DNA of 64,000 nucleotides from Hormiphora californensis (GCA_020137815.1 CM035356.1:5738145-5802144), one strand, 5' to 3'. Positions 23,966 through 62,055 are shown, counted from the stretch's first letter. Notes: generated by a model from the letters alone, not told the origin. Numbers and translations: made by a program.

Positions 23966-25443
23966 CACGGTGCCCCTTAAGGACGTTCCACCTCGACCGA
24001 GTCCCCCAGCAAAACGAACGGTTGTGTGACCTAAAGGGGACCTCTGGGAACTACGGAGGACCATGGGGGAAAAGATTTAAAAGTAGCCTAAAAAATTAAA
24101 ACGATAGAAAGATAGCTATCGTTTTTTTCACTTTGAAAATACGACATTTCTTTAACAAAATCCTTGATCAGGAAGATGCAAGTGTCTCCCACCTATTTTT
24201 TGACGTAGAATCGAATGCCGTTGAAGTCAAATCTCTAAAATGTTAGAAAAATGGTGAAAATCGCGTTTTTAGGTGTTTTTTGGTGAAAAAAAGCGTTCAA
24301 ACTGGTACCAGATGATGAGATAGAGTCCCAAAAGTATGAAAAATCGCTTTTTTGGGACCTTTTCGCCCTAGAAGCAGATTTTTATGAAAATCTGGTTCAG
24401 CGCCTATTCTCTGTATACTTTCAAAGAAGGTGAATATTGCTCTAATTTAGCCAATTTTGAAGAAAAGTCATCCAAAACAGTACTAGATGATGAGATAGTG
24501 GCCCAAAAATATAACTAATCGATTTTTTGGGTCTTTTCCGTCCTAGAAACAAATTTGCATGGCGGTCGGATGATACGTTTCCTCTCGGTAGGCCTCTGAA
24601 GTAGGTGGAAATAGCCAAAATATAGCGATTGCGGCAAATGAATGTGAATAAACGTTGACCAAACCCACTTCATCATCATGTATGGCTCTTGCATAGTCCA
24701 GTAGCCCAGAGATAGGTCATACATGATGCTAAAGTGGGTTTGGTCAACGTTTATTCAGTTATTCACATTCATTTGCCGCAATCGCTATATTTTGGCTATT
24801 TCCACCTACTTCAGAGGCCTACCGAGAGGAAACGTATCATCCGACCGCCATGCAAATTTGTTTCTAGGACGGAAAAGACCCAAAAAATCGATTAGTTATA
24901 TTTTTGGGCCACTATCTCATCATCTAGTACTGTTTTGGATGACTTTTCTTCAAAATTGGCTAAATTAGTGCAATATTCACCTTCTTTGAAAGTATACAGA
25001 GAATAGGCGCTGAACCAGATTTTCATAAAAATCTGCTTCTAGGGCGAAAAGGTCCCAAAAAAGCGATTTTTCATACTTTTGGGACTCTATCTCATCATCT
25101 GGTACCAGTTTGAACGCTTTTTTCACCAAAAAACACCTAAAAACGCGATTTTCACCATTTTTCTAACATTTTAGAGATTTGACTTCAACGGCATTCGATT
25201 CTACGTCAAAAAATAGGTGGGAGACACTTGCATCTTCCTGATCAAGGATTTTGTTAAAGAAATGTCGTATTTTCAAAGTGAAAAAAACGATAGCTATCTT
25301 TCTATCGTTTTAATTTTTTAGGCTACTTTTAAATCTTTTCCCCCACGGTCCTCCGTAGTTCCCAGAGGTCCCCTTTAGGTCACACAACCGTTCGTTTTGC
25401 TGGGGGACTCGGTCGAGGTGGAACGTCCTTAAGGGGCACCGTG
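23966..25443. mobile_element. Very large fold-back element, 1478 bp, inserted in a LamG gene
   Basis: Arms of about 715 bp are almost perfect inverted repeats meeting at a loop of about 35 bp near 24683-24717. Ends are CACGGTGCCCCTTAAGG and its complement. The insertion is flanked by TGCT (23962-23965 and 25444-25447). The neighbouring paralogous gene at 28585-28600 has the uninterrupted sequence ttaattgctgtgtaacagct, which serves as an empty site and defines the 4-bp target duplication. No transposase is encoded. Confidence 0.92.
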
Positions 25444-26539
25444 TGCTGTGTAACAGCTCCGTTGAAAGTAGCAGATAGGATATCCTGCCAACTAACAATA
25501 ACTTCTGCTGCTGAGAAGGACTCAGGGGAGAGGGAACCAGTGTAGAGGGCTACAACTTGGTCAGAAGTTAGGGCAGCTCTCAGCCAGAAGAGATCAGCCA
25601 GATGTCCAACGAAGGCTTGGGAAGAATCAAATCCACCTCCATACGTGTCTTGGTCCTATACATGATGGGGGATGTATTGTTAAAATAAACAGGAGGAGCG
25701 TACTGCTGCCCGGATATATTCAAAGTGTCATATATAAGTCAAGAATATAAGTCAAGAACGGTGTATTTTTCTGCGGGCAGATACAAAAGTAGTAGCAGAT
25801 GTTATACCTGGCCAATAATGAGAATTCCTGAGTTTCCCATTTCATAATCTTTCTTTTTATTTGTTTCCGAAATGATAAGTTCTCCATTCAAATAGCCCTT
25901 GAGATCTCCCGTAGAACTCGACCAAACACCAACAACATGTATCCACTCATCTGAAAGTTAATTTGTTGAAACCCATTTTATATAAGGGGGTCGAGCTAAG
26001 CAAAAGTTTAATGATATTTTGCCTTGATTGACCTTCTTCACAAATGTTAAGGAGGGTTAGATGCATTTATTTTAATCTAATTAGTCAATTAATGATATTG
26101 ATGTTATTCAATTATGTATTTTCAACCTAATAATTTACCTGTTGAGTAGTCATTGCAGAAGTTACTGACGCTATTGTAATTGTTTCCCACTATCATAAGC
26201 CAGTTACAGCTACTCTTAAACCGCAGCCCGAGCTCATTCGTCGACTGAGTCTCGGTGGCAAAACTCAGAATTGTCCCTAGAGGATTAACAACAGGATAAA
26301 CAACGATAATATGGTACTAAATCAATAAATAAACAGGAACTTTCGAGAACACTGTTACCTAGAGAAGTTTTCTCAATCTTCATCCATGTAGCAATAGTGA
26401 GCTCTGTCCAAGGTTCTTGATCCGCTACATCCACGTGGATGTAATTTTTAGAGGATTGGGGCGACGGAAATGTCACCATCATCTGACTCGCCGAGATAGG
26501 CAGGGCGAGAAGGAGAAATAGCAAGATTTGTAGTATCAT
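25380..26539 (-). CDS. Secreted LamG/pentraxin-like protein B, C-terminus altered by fold-back insertion
   Basis: Exons, all in phase: 26539-26359 (signal peptide MILQILLFLLLALPISASQ), 26276-26139, 25950-25808, and 25655 onward. The third encodes DEWIHVVGVWSSSTGDLKGY, then LNGELIIS and GILIIGQ; the fourth DQDTYGGGFDSSQAFVGHLA, then LYTGSLSPESF. This is the concanavalin A-like LamG/pentraxin fold: W-x-H...W, a G-Y-x-NG strand, and the QD-x-YGGGF..Q.F.G strand. The pentraxin signature Cys is replaced (HVVGVW). A secreted recognition or matrix role is possible but unproven. The last exon runs into the 1478-bp fold-back after GAVTQ, adds about 21 element-encoded residues, and stops at TGA 25382-25380. 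Its former downstream exon end survives at 23943-23961, beyond the insertion. It may be a pseudogene or a gene with a new tail. It has an intron (26277-26358) that paralog A lacks. Confidence 0.8.
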
Positions 26540-27266
26540 GTCTATAATGGGAACACTGTTAGTTTAATCTGGGCACATGACAATAGTTGGCAAAAAGTAC
26601 AATACATTTAAAGTTATTGGCAGATAAACAAAATATGGGCAAGTCGAGTTGATTACGCTCCAGTTACAAATTGGAAACTGAAATTAGGTTGGAAACTGAC
26701 ATTAGGTTGGAAACTGACATCAGTTTCAAGCTGAGAGACTCCTGATGAACTATGCTGCGCACGTCATCTACGATAACGTGATCGATGTGAATTGCATTGA
26801 AAGTAGCGTGCGCATAGTGTCAACACTGCAAGTGTCAACCGGGACCTGGAAACTGATATCAGTTTCCAATTCTGTAACTGATCCTTTATACTCAAAATAA
26901 CAAAAATGAGACATGAGTAGAACAGAAGCAATGATTATATATCTCACAAGGAAGTGGAATTATTATTGACCTACATCTGATGTAGTACATCACACTCTCA
27001 CCCCACACTGTCTAGTCAAAGATCAACATGGGATTGGAGTTATGTAGAGAGTATACTCATTGTTGAATACATTATTGAGGGGCCAACTTGAGGGAACAAC
27101 TTATGGAAAAGTTCTCGGGTATGTTTAGTAAATATTGTTTACCCTCACGGGAGAAAAACCGTTATTCCATGGGGAGAATTCGGCGGAATTTAGGCCGAAT
27201 TCTGCCTCAATGCAAGGACTACAGGGATGCCGGCTGGTTGTGTATCACAAGAGAAATTTTAGTATT

Positions 27267-27354
<88 letters not shown>

Positions 27355-28529
27355 CGCTGCCTCCTTTCCATTCTCACTTGTCAGAGCATTGGCCTGAGCA
27401 GCCATTGGGCCTTGGGGGAGCGTGCGAGAACCGTGGGCAGAGCATTGGTCTGATAGATTCTCACAATCCACAGGTGCTAGAAATTACTAAGAAAACATCT
27501 GCACTGATCCGTTCATAAAACACAACGATTCTTTGTCTTTGTCTTTAAGGGGAAGTATGTATTCATCAACTTTTCTACCAGCGTTGACACACTTTCACCA
27601 TCTCCACCCAGGACAAACTAACACTACACTATAAAGACATCAATATCTAAACAGCTCAGTATACTCCCTTTCTTTATACTTTTCTCCGTACAACTTTCAT
27701 CTGATCCCTGTGTGTAGGGAGGGTCTAACAAGAGGGAAGAACAATAGTTCCCTAATTATTACCATCAGGGAGTGCCTGGGTAAGCGAACAAAGAACTATG
27801 AAACTCTTCTTCTATGGTGTGTGTCAAAGCTAATCGGTTTGACTTCCATAAATTCATGGAAGTCAAATCCACTTTAAACAGAAATGTATCAAAGTGATAC
27901 AAGGACCGTCTACACAATAAATACTAAATAATAGATGAGGGATCATAGCCGTTCACCAAGCAGATACACCAACAAACTAGAGGAGTGATTGTCACAAATA
28001 GATGAACTTGCAATAAATACTGTCTACTTCATACCAGCCAATACGGTAACGGTGATACTCAAGTTGAAGCCGGAAGCTTCGTAGGCTCGCAATGATCTTG
28101 GTACGTGTAAAAGCTAACAAAGAACAACTATACAATATTGTTACTACTCTCTCTCTCCATCTCTGTCTCTCTTTGTCTCTCTCTTTCTCTGGCTCTCTTG
28201 ACCTCTCTCCCATCAACTATCTTGGCCTATTAATAGACCATCCTATTGTTTTGATACCAAACCTTCCCGCCTTCCTCTTGTTTTCTCGCAAGCCTCATGA
28301 TAAGTAACAAAGTAGTGATCTACGTAATAGCTATGAGGTCATCGGATACCCATATCACTATCTCATCAAGAGGAAGTAGTTCACCTGACTAAACTATCGA
28401 TGACGTACCTCCAGTGGTCACATTGTATCATTGGCTATATCAGCATATATCTGAGTTACATTTACTTTGCAAGGTAGGGGGAATGAATGGGGGGGGGGGT
28501 GAGTGAATGAATGAATGAAAGGGTGATCA
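26540..28529. other. Intergenic: (CT)n at 27270-27351, no gene seen
   Basis: An imperfect inverted repeat with attggaaactga units lies at about 26655-26885, a (CT)n microsatellite at 27270-27351, and a small hairpin (ttgacttccat...atggaagtcaa) at 27839-27867. A minus-strand stretch near 28050-28130 with splice-like ends might be a last exon of the upstream LamG gene, but I could not fix its frame. Confidence 0.45.
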
Positions 28530-29477
28530 TCATGAAAGGGTGATCATCATGAAAGGGTGATCATATCCCATAATACCTTTCTCATCATTTAATTGCTGTG
28601 TAACAGCTCCATAAGAAGTAGCAGATAGGATATCCTGCCAACTAACAATAACTTCTCCTGCTGCGAAGGACTCAGGGGAGAGGGAACCAGTGTAGAGGGC
28701 TACAACTTGATCAGAAGTTAGGGCGGTCCTCAGCCAGAAGAGGTCTGTCATTTCACCCGCAAACGCTTGGTTGGTTTCGAACCCACCTCCGTACGTGTCC
28801 TGGTCCTAGGTAGGGAAGAAAAGGGAAGTTAAAGTAATTTTATTGCTCATAAACAAAACTTCGTTGGTCCAACTGATATTATTTAATCCATTCGTGACCC
28901 ACTACCCAGTATTTACCTGACCGATAATCAATATTCCTTCATTTTTCATCTCGTAACCCTTCCGTATAGTTTCGTTGACAACAAGTTCTCCATTAACATA
29001 TCCACGGGCCTCTCCTGTTGCACTGGACCATACCCCAGCGAGGTGTATCCACTCACCTGAGAGAGGTTGCTTAGCAACAAAACCAGAAATTCTTATCAAT
29101 CAAATCAACTGAGAGTTTCGGTTGCCAAGCAACAAAAAACGTATTTATTCTTACTAAATCAACATACCAAGTTTGACGTCTCCACAAAGGGATGTTGTGA
29201 GGGCTTGACTATTATTAATCGTAAGTCTAAATTGACAATCCGTTTTAAACCAGAGAGTTATCTCGACTTCATTCTCCTTGTTAGCATAGCTGAATATCGC
29301 AGGTTTTTTATCGGTGGTGTAGTTGACCCATCCAGCGACAGTAAATTCCTGCCACTGATCGTCTTGGTTGATATCCAGTCGAATGTAGTTTTCCGTGGAT
29401 TGGGGCAGTGGGTAGGAAATAATCCGAGCAGTTGAAGTGGGCATCAGGGCCGCCAGAAGAACTAGGAGCAAAAACAT
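28530..29477 (-). CDS. Secreted LamG/pentraxin-like protein A
   Basis: Exons 29477-29168, 29056-28917 and 28805-28577 join in phase (donors GTATGT, GTAAAT and possibly GTATTA). The start MFLLLVLLAALMPTSTA is a signal peptide. Exon 1 then carries the first LamG strands (ENYIRLDINQDDQWQEFTVA, CQFRLTINNSQ, cysteine-bearing TSLCGD). Exon 2 has GEWIHLAGVWSSATGEARGY and VNGELVV; exon 3 DQDTYGGGFETNQAFAGEMT and LYTGSLSPESFAAGEV. It matches paralog B about 3 kb away exon for exon, except that B has an extra intron within the region of A's exon 1. If the last donor is not used, the frame reads on and stops at 28530 in a gggtgatcatcatgaaa repeat. Role inferred: secreted lectin-like or matrix protein. 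Tandem head-to-tail duplication with B. Confidence 0.82.
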
Positions 29478-30771
29478 AGCTAACAGAGGATTTCAAACGT
29501 TAAAAGCAAGAATCGGGAAACTGTGGAGGTGTATAGCTAGACAATAGATGCAGACAATGCAAGCTAGGGGAAACAGAACGCTAGGAAATAGAGAGGAGAT
29601 AGAGAGGAGATAGAGAGGAAACTTTGTTCTAGACTCTCGTTTCTACAAATAACCGGGTTTTGTTTATACTCTCTGTAGTCTGTACTGAGGTCTGTATTGA
29701 AACATTAGAGTGAGATCATCCTGACGTCTCTTCAAGCCCCAGATAACTCGAGTACACTGTCACCAGCATTAGAACTCGTTATAGTCGAGTGAATTCTGTG
29801 AGACCAATGCTCTGACAGAGGGAACTCGATAAACATAGCAAGAGGAAAACTATAGTTATAACGACTGAACACATAATATGCCCAATTAAAGCTGGGGAAG
29901 GTAGCCGCTTATAATGTGTCATTCCTCTATCTCAGGAGAAGAAGAAGCTGTGACAAAACGCGGACTCGGTCACGATCGGTCGCTTAACCGTTGCGATCAC
30001 GAACTGTGTTATCCATGTCCTAATGCGCTATAATAGATGTCACTTACCCAACGAAGTCTCGAGTCTACCTCCCGTCTACATTTACGTTTACAGTTACAAC
30101 CGGAATTGGTCACTCAAACAAATGTTAAACTACTCTGGGGCACGCCGTGATTTGTAGATAGGATCTAAAGAAGACCTACGTAGGACATATCACTTCACCA
30201 TACTCTCATGAAATAAACGGACGGTGATTCCTTGCTTGGCGCAGTAGACGAATTTTCTAGAAGAATTGAGAATAATCATGCATAGACTTTTATTTATTAT
30301 TATCACCCCCCCCCCCCCCATTACAGAGCAACTTACAAAAAATCTAGCGCGTCAGGGTATGTTGTGCGGCGCCACACGTATTTTTATTGGGTTGTTAGCA
30401 CTCGTGCTGCGCGGGTAAGTTCGGGTAAGTTAACCCTTGCGCAGCCCTCACACGTATTCAGATACAAACATATCCGAGTGCTTATGGTTAACATACCCGG
30501 GTACTTTTTTTTTGTAGGTTGGTCCCTTATATCTTCCATTGATAACTCAGATATAACAATCTATTGGAACCTTCAACCTGTCCTAGTCGACCAGTTCCGA
30601 TGTAGAGTGGAGACCTAATTTACCTGAACCTAATAGCTGAAGCCTAGTACCTAATACCTGAACCTAATACCTAATAGCTGAACCTTGTATCCCTGTACCT
30701 GAACCTTGTCTCCTTGTACCTGAACCCTATTCACAACTTTTTATTGTCTAAAATATTACAAGTAAACTTAC
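29478..30771. other. No gene supported between LamG-A and the last MUS81 exon found
   Basis: The last MUS81 exon should lie here but I could not recognise it. Near 30185-30257 there is a short minus-strand open segment preceded by an acceptor-like TTCTTCTAG that does not resemble MUS81. Simple repeats of acctgaacctaatacct occur at 30618-30725. Confidence 0.4.
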
Positions 30772-57020
<26,249 letters not shown>

Positions 57021-57180
57021 GTGCTGGCATGAGTTAATTAGTTGATTAGTTGATTAGTCGAGTTAGTTAGTTGATTGATTAATTAGACATTAGTGATTGG
57101 AATAGAGATGGAGAAGAAGCAACAAGTATTCAGGTTTTTAATAAAAAACATTTTATAAAAGTATTTTATAAGTAAACTCA

Positions 57181-60100
57181 TCAGTTCTTCATCCACTCAG
57201 GTTTATTATCAATTTTCCCAATCACACGTCGATACGTCAAAAGGTATCGCACGAGCGAGTAAACGCCCATAATCCCAGTTAAATACCTGAAAAAAAAGAA
57301 TGGTAAAAGGGCTTGGCCGGGAATTGAACCCGGGACCTCTCGCACCCTAAGCGAGAATCATACCACTAGACCACCAAGCCGCTGGGATATAAGCATTTTG
57401 AAGGGATATATTGCAACGACTACTGCGGTGAAGACTTTTCACTTTTGGACGCTCCAGGAAAAGCTAAAATAATCGAATAAGCCGGCAGTTTAAATCAAAA
57501 ACTGTTTTTGCGCTTTTGAAAAATTTGCAATTTCATGGCTATGTTTCTGGAATAATATCCTGTGAAATTTCTGACTGTCATAGGCTCAGTGGTCTAGGGG
57601 TATGATTCGCGCTTCGGGTGCGCGAGGTCCCGGGTTCGAATCCCGGCTGAGCCCTTTTTGCTTTCCGCAGCTTCTTAATTGATTGAATTTGTAACATGAT
57701 ATTTTGGTATTCTCGTTTATATTTTGCTGTTTCTAACATCTAAAATAGAGCCACCTGGCTACTACTACAATGCTAGAGAGAAAAGTAGCAAGACACAGCT
57801 GCTACATAATCTTGTATTGTTCATACAGCACAAACATAACCATGAACCATCGAATATATGAATGTATGATGTATACATGACTACTATAATAACAGTTTAT
57901 GATTGAGAATAACATTCTATTGTTTAGAGAAGTGTGTTTTGAGATTCATGTTTAAAATGAATATGTAGTGCCAGATTTTGAAACCCGCTGGAAATTTCAA
58001 AATTGGAAAATCCAATTCCATTAAAAATGTTTGCTTATGATTAAAATTATCAAAAGAAATTAAAAAATGGGCTCAGCCGGGATTTGAACCCGGGACCTCT
58101 CGCACCCAAAGCGAGAATCATACCCCTAGACCACTAAGCCACTGATAGATTGCAATTCCATTGCACACACTCTTATGAGGGGGTCCGGCCAACATGATAA
58201 AAATGATCAATAGAAATAAAAAATGGGCTCAGCCGGGATTTGAACCCGGGACCTCTCGCACCCAAAGCGAGAATCATACCCCTAGACCACTGAGCCACTG
58301 GAATATATCAATTTCAAGCATTTATATATCCCCAATAACATCCCTGATCTCATGAGATCATGTCTCCACATGTAAGCAACTCACAGATAGTTATGTAGTA
58401 AATCAGAGCCCTCCAATCCTGCAAGGGGTGCTCCGAGACACCCAATAACCGCTCCTATTTGTAGACACATATTCAGCTTTCCATGCCACCCCGGTTTAAC
58501 CTCAAAATTAGCATCCGTCATGGAGAGAAATCCTTTTAGTGAAAACTGAAAGAGAGAAGGTTGTGTGAACTGTTGGCTGTGAGCAAACCAGCTGTTGCAA
58601 ATGCCAAGGACCGGCCGGGGCTGCAGAATCTGGGAAGGGTTTGAGAGCGCGGGCAACGCGCACCACTCTCTACTGAGAACGATCGGCGCGCTACATACAT
58701 GTAGACACGTGCTGTGTGTCACAGAGTTGGCACAGTGACATATGATGCCTCGATAAAATGTAACTGTTTTGCAAGCCTCCCTCTCTCTGTATCTCTCTCA
58801 GTTCCTGACCCCCTCTCTCTGTAATACTATGTACCTTGTCCATGGAGCGGTATTTCACTATTGCCCCACCAGATAGCAGGATGATATCTCGCCCCAGAAT
58901 GATTCCAACTAACCAACCTAGGAGGAAGTGAGCTAGTTTTGAGAAATATGGTGCTCAGGTATGATGGAGTGGAAACTGTGATATGGGATTTTAGTTTGTA
59001 GTAATATGGGATGGACAAGAGAAACAAGTTATTTTGCTGAGAAAAACACAATCATCACACAAAAGAGAGCAGCCAGGTTCATTCAACAGTCAGCATCAGA
59101 TAGATCAGAATAGTAGGTGTCCGGATGGAGTTGAACATCTGTCGAGGGGAGCAGATTCACCAGGTTTAGAAAGGATGCAGGAGCAGTACCCCGTAGTATA
59201 TGTAGTTCGGGGAGCAGGTTCAGGTCCTAGCAGAAGAGGTTCAGGTCCCAGAGGTAGGTAGTAGTGTAGGTAGCTCGGGCAGCAGGTAATAGGTGGGTCC
59301 TAGCTGTAGGGAAGGAGCAGGTTCAAGCTGTGAAACACCGCCGAAGTGCAGACATCCTGTATCGGATCTTGTGGCGCATAGTCAGGTTACCAGCGTAGGT
59401 CCTTCTTCTCCTGGTAGTGACGTCAGAGGATGCTGCAGTGATGTCAGAGGATGCTGTGGTGACGTCATTCTTCTCGGTCAGGACGGAGGAGGATAGTTGA
59501 GGTGCCAGGAGAACTTCCTTCATCATACAGTTGGCGGTAGTAGCGGGGAGTGTAGAAGTGGTAAGTAGAGTAGTGCTAGTAGTGGTAGTAGCGGGGAGTG
59601 TAGAAGTGGTAAGTAGAGTAGTGGTAGAACCAGGGAGTGTAGTAGTGGTAGCAGGGAGCAGTTTAGTGGTATCCATTTGGAGTACAGTAGTAGTAGTAGT
59701 AATGGTTTAGTGGCTTACAAAGGTGGTAGAGCAGGAGAGTGTTGGTTGGAGAGTGTTGGAATATTGGTTGATGGTGAGATGGTACCATGGCCGCTATAAT
59801 AATACCCCCTATAGATACGTAACACCACGATTCAACCTGCACTGATTGCCCCCTGTTGCTACGTTTCACTCTGCACTAATTACAGCTGTCCCAATTAGCC
59901 CCCTGGTATCGTAACACAGCTACGGTACCAGTGGGCTAATTGGGACACCGCACGTTTTGTCTAGCACTTATTGCAGTGAGATGAGAGATAGGTAATTGGG
60001 GGTGAAATGAGAGATAATGGACGGAAATGCGAACCCATTATCTTCCCTAGACTCTCATCTATCTCTCTCTATCTCTCTCTCTCTCCACACTCCATTAGAT

Positions 60101-61415
60101 TTGGTACGTGAGACCATCTGGCATCATGCTTTTATCACATTTCCCAGTATCCACTTACCACGCTTACAACTATCCAACCCTCAAACTATCAACTAATTAA
60201 AGAGAAACAACTCTGTTCTGAAAGAGATCTGAGCTATAAAAAAACGAAAAATACTGGGTTGGACCCGGAAATAACTCTCCTAATAATAATAATAATAATA
60301 ATATCTAGACTTGTATCCTGCCCAGATCCCCCAGGGATAGCATAGCATAGCTAATACTGCCACTGAGGGATAATCAGAGCAGTTTACTCACACACTCAAC
60401 CAAAATTAGATTCAAAAACTAGACAACTTACTAGGAAAAGCAGCTGTATACCAGAGAGATGCGGTAGTTAAGCCCATCAACATCTTATCTCCTATTGGGT
60501 CAATAATACTGCCCAGTAGAGATCTCTGTGAGGCCCACCTTCTAGCTATCTGACCATCCAACTGTGGGGAGGGGGGGAGAAAGTGAGTGTGGTGCAGGAA
60601 CCACTCAGAACTCTTTATTTAGGTCACGTGACTGGTTATCAGCCAATCAGGGACCAGTATTTCCTGATTCGGCACTCATGTCTCTACTCAAGTGCATATT
60701 AGTACCTTCCCAACATTTCGAAAAAGAACACGGGTAGCTTCACAAAAGCAGCACATTTAAAACGCCCTGAATATTCACTTACAAAGTCAGTTAATCCGGC
60801 AATACTGAACAGTACAAGAGCTGTAGTGTTGTCCCCTGCAACTATATTGTACGCGATAACTGGGGACATGATAATCCGAGATAGAGATAGAGCGTTGGGT
60901 ATCGTGTAGATGTTATCTTTCTGGGGGGGGAGAGAATGGGACTTTAATAGTGAAAGGTGCTCGGACCTGAATTTTAGCCGATGTTACCGGGATATAATTT
61001 GACGACGGAGTGAACTCGTAATAACATGAACAACATGAACAAAATGAACATTACTCACCACTGTACCAGGCTGTTGCTGTTCTAAAGAGAATCTCCTGTG
61101 ACATGTTACGTCATTTCTGCTGCAAATCACCCGTTTCAAAAGAGACAATTGCCTGGTGCAACCAGATCTGGTCGATAGGGACAGTGATCGCGTGCAGCCT
61201 GGAATATGTCTGGACGATAGGGACAGTGATCTTGTGCAGCCTGGAATATGTCTGGTCGATAGAGACAGTGATCGCGTGCAGCCTGGAATATGTCTGGTCG
61301 ATAGAGACAGTGATCTTGTGCAGCCTGGAATATGTCTGGTCGATAATACCAGTGATCTTGTGCAGCCTGGAATATGTCTGGTCGATAGAGCCAGTGAATA
61401 TCTGAGACACCACAT
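57181..61415 (-). CDS. CRLS1: Cardiolipin synthase (CDP-alcohol phosphatidyltransferase), six exons
   Basis: Exons 61415-61059, 60920-60783, 60561-60432, 58917-58835, 58545-58385 and 57286-57181 join in phase with GT-AG introns, about 324 residues. Exon 2: [20 protein letters not shown] and [13 protein letters not shown]. Exon 3: [20 protein letters not shown] and DPIGDKML, the CDP-alcohol phosphatidyltransferase motif DG-x2-AR...G-x3-D-x3-D. Exon 4: [24 protein letters not shown]. Exon 5: [18 protein letters not shown]. Exon 6 ends [17 protein letters not shown]. Known role: condenses CDP-diacylglycerol with phosphatidylglycerol in the mitochondrial inner membrane. Exon 1 is an Arg/Ser/Leu-rich presequence built from 14-residue repeats ([14 protein letters not shown]), fitting a matrix-targeting peptide. 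The last intron carries four tRNA-Pro genes. An ATTAAA lies about 45 bases past the stop, and MUS81 starts about 160 bases further on the same strand. Confidence 0.92.
57309..57380 (-). tRNA. tRNA-Pro (AGG)
   Basis: 72 nt; GGCTTGG/CCAAGCC acceptor stem, anticodon stem CTCGC around TTAGGGT (anticodon AGG), T arm GGTTCAATTCC, discriminator C. It lies in the last CRLS1 intron, same strand. Confidence 0.93.
57583..57654 (+). tRNA. tRNA-Pro (CGG)
   Basis: 72 nt; GGCTCAG/CTGAGCC acceptor stem, TTCGGGT anticodon loop (CGG), T arm GGTTCGAATCC, discriminator C, followed at once by a TTTTT Pol III terminator. Confidence 0.95.
58069..58140 (-). tRNA. tRNA-Pro (TGG), copy 1
   Basis: 72 nt; TTTGGGT anticodon loop (TGG), GGCTTAG/CTGAGCC acceptor stem with one G-T pair, and T6 terminator just downstream on the minus strand. 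Confidence 0.95.
58225..58296 (-). tRNA. tRNA-Pro (TGG), copy 2
   Basis: 72 nt, differing from copy 1 by a fully paired acceptor stem (GGCTCAG/CTGAGCC). The upstream sequence aaatgatcaatagaaat also resembles copy 1's downstream flank, pointing to a local duplication. Confidence 0.95.
59520..59665. repeat. gtagtggtag/gggagtgtagaagtggtaag minisatellite
   Basis: Repeats of gtggtagcagggagtgtaga and agtggtaagtagagtagt lie in the CRLS1 intron between exons 3 and 4. The Thr-rich minus-strand frame (59323-59676) is likely a repeat artefact. Confidence 0.75.
60595..60673. mobile_element. Deleted copy of the 109-bp hAT-type MITE
   Basis: Begins CAGGAACC, lacks most of the next 30 bases, then keeps tcacgtgactggttatcagc and cctgattcgg. 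It lies in a CRLS1 intron next to exon 3. Confidence 0.75.
61168..61400 (-). repeat. Coding minisatellite of the CRLS1 presequence, 42-bp unit
   Basis: About five and a half 42-bp copies (tggtcgatagagacagtgat then cgcgtgcagcctggaatatgtc on the plus strand) encode [14 protein letters not shown] repeats. Other frames are also open across it because of the 3n unit. Confidence 0.93.
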
Positions 61416-61663
61416 TACATCATGATCTTTCTGTGGTGGGAAGATTTATATTGAATATTGAGATAACAAGTCGAACAGGCGAAAGACGTTTGTGTAGAAA
61501 ATAAAACACATTATAGAAACTTTGAATGGTTTATACTTTCTTTTTATTCTACGGGAGCACGAACATAGTGTCAGGCGACTCAATAGAAACTAGGCAATCA
61601 CAGTATTCAGGAGCACACGATGTATTCAACATTGGAATCAGAAATGTCATTATTAGATTATCG

Positions 61664-61772
61664 TAGGAACCGACCGAAACAAGTAAACAACCAATCAGAA
61701 CTTGTTATTTAGGTCACGTGACTGGTTATCAGCCAATCAGGGGCCAGTATTGCCTGATTCGGTCGGTTCCTG
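61664..61772. mobile_element. 109-bp hAT-type MITE, copy 4, with perfect target duplication
   Basis: 109 bp in reverse orientation, flanked by GATTATCG at 61656-61663 and 61773-61780. First TIR base is T instead of C. Confidence 0.92.
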
Positions 61773-61954
61773 GATTATCGTTACTAGCAAAACTGGGGCG
61801 ATCGTACCGATCGCAAATCGAGGGGTCTGTTTTTCTCTCTGCCTGTCTGCTATATGCTATGTGATGTGATCCCTCTCTTTTTCTCTCTTTCTCTCCCTTT
61901 TATACATGTGATGTGACCCCTCAAGTCGCAATCAGTTCTCAACACGTGTGATAC

Positions 61955-62055
61955 GTGATACCTACGAATCACGTCGTCACACTGACGGATCATGTCGTCA
62001 CGCTGACGGATCACGTCGTAACATTGACGGATCACGTCGTCACATTGACGATAGG
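61955..62055. repeat. 20-bp minisatellite, four to five copies
   Basis: Units of the form gacggatcacgtcgtcacat with a few substitutions. Confidence 0.9.

Noticed and set aside
59323-59676. Mucin-like Thr-rich 117-codon frame
   Set aside because: Generated by the intronic gtggtag minisatellite, with no signal peptide.
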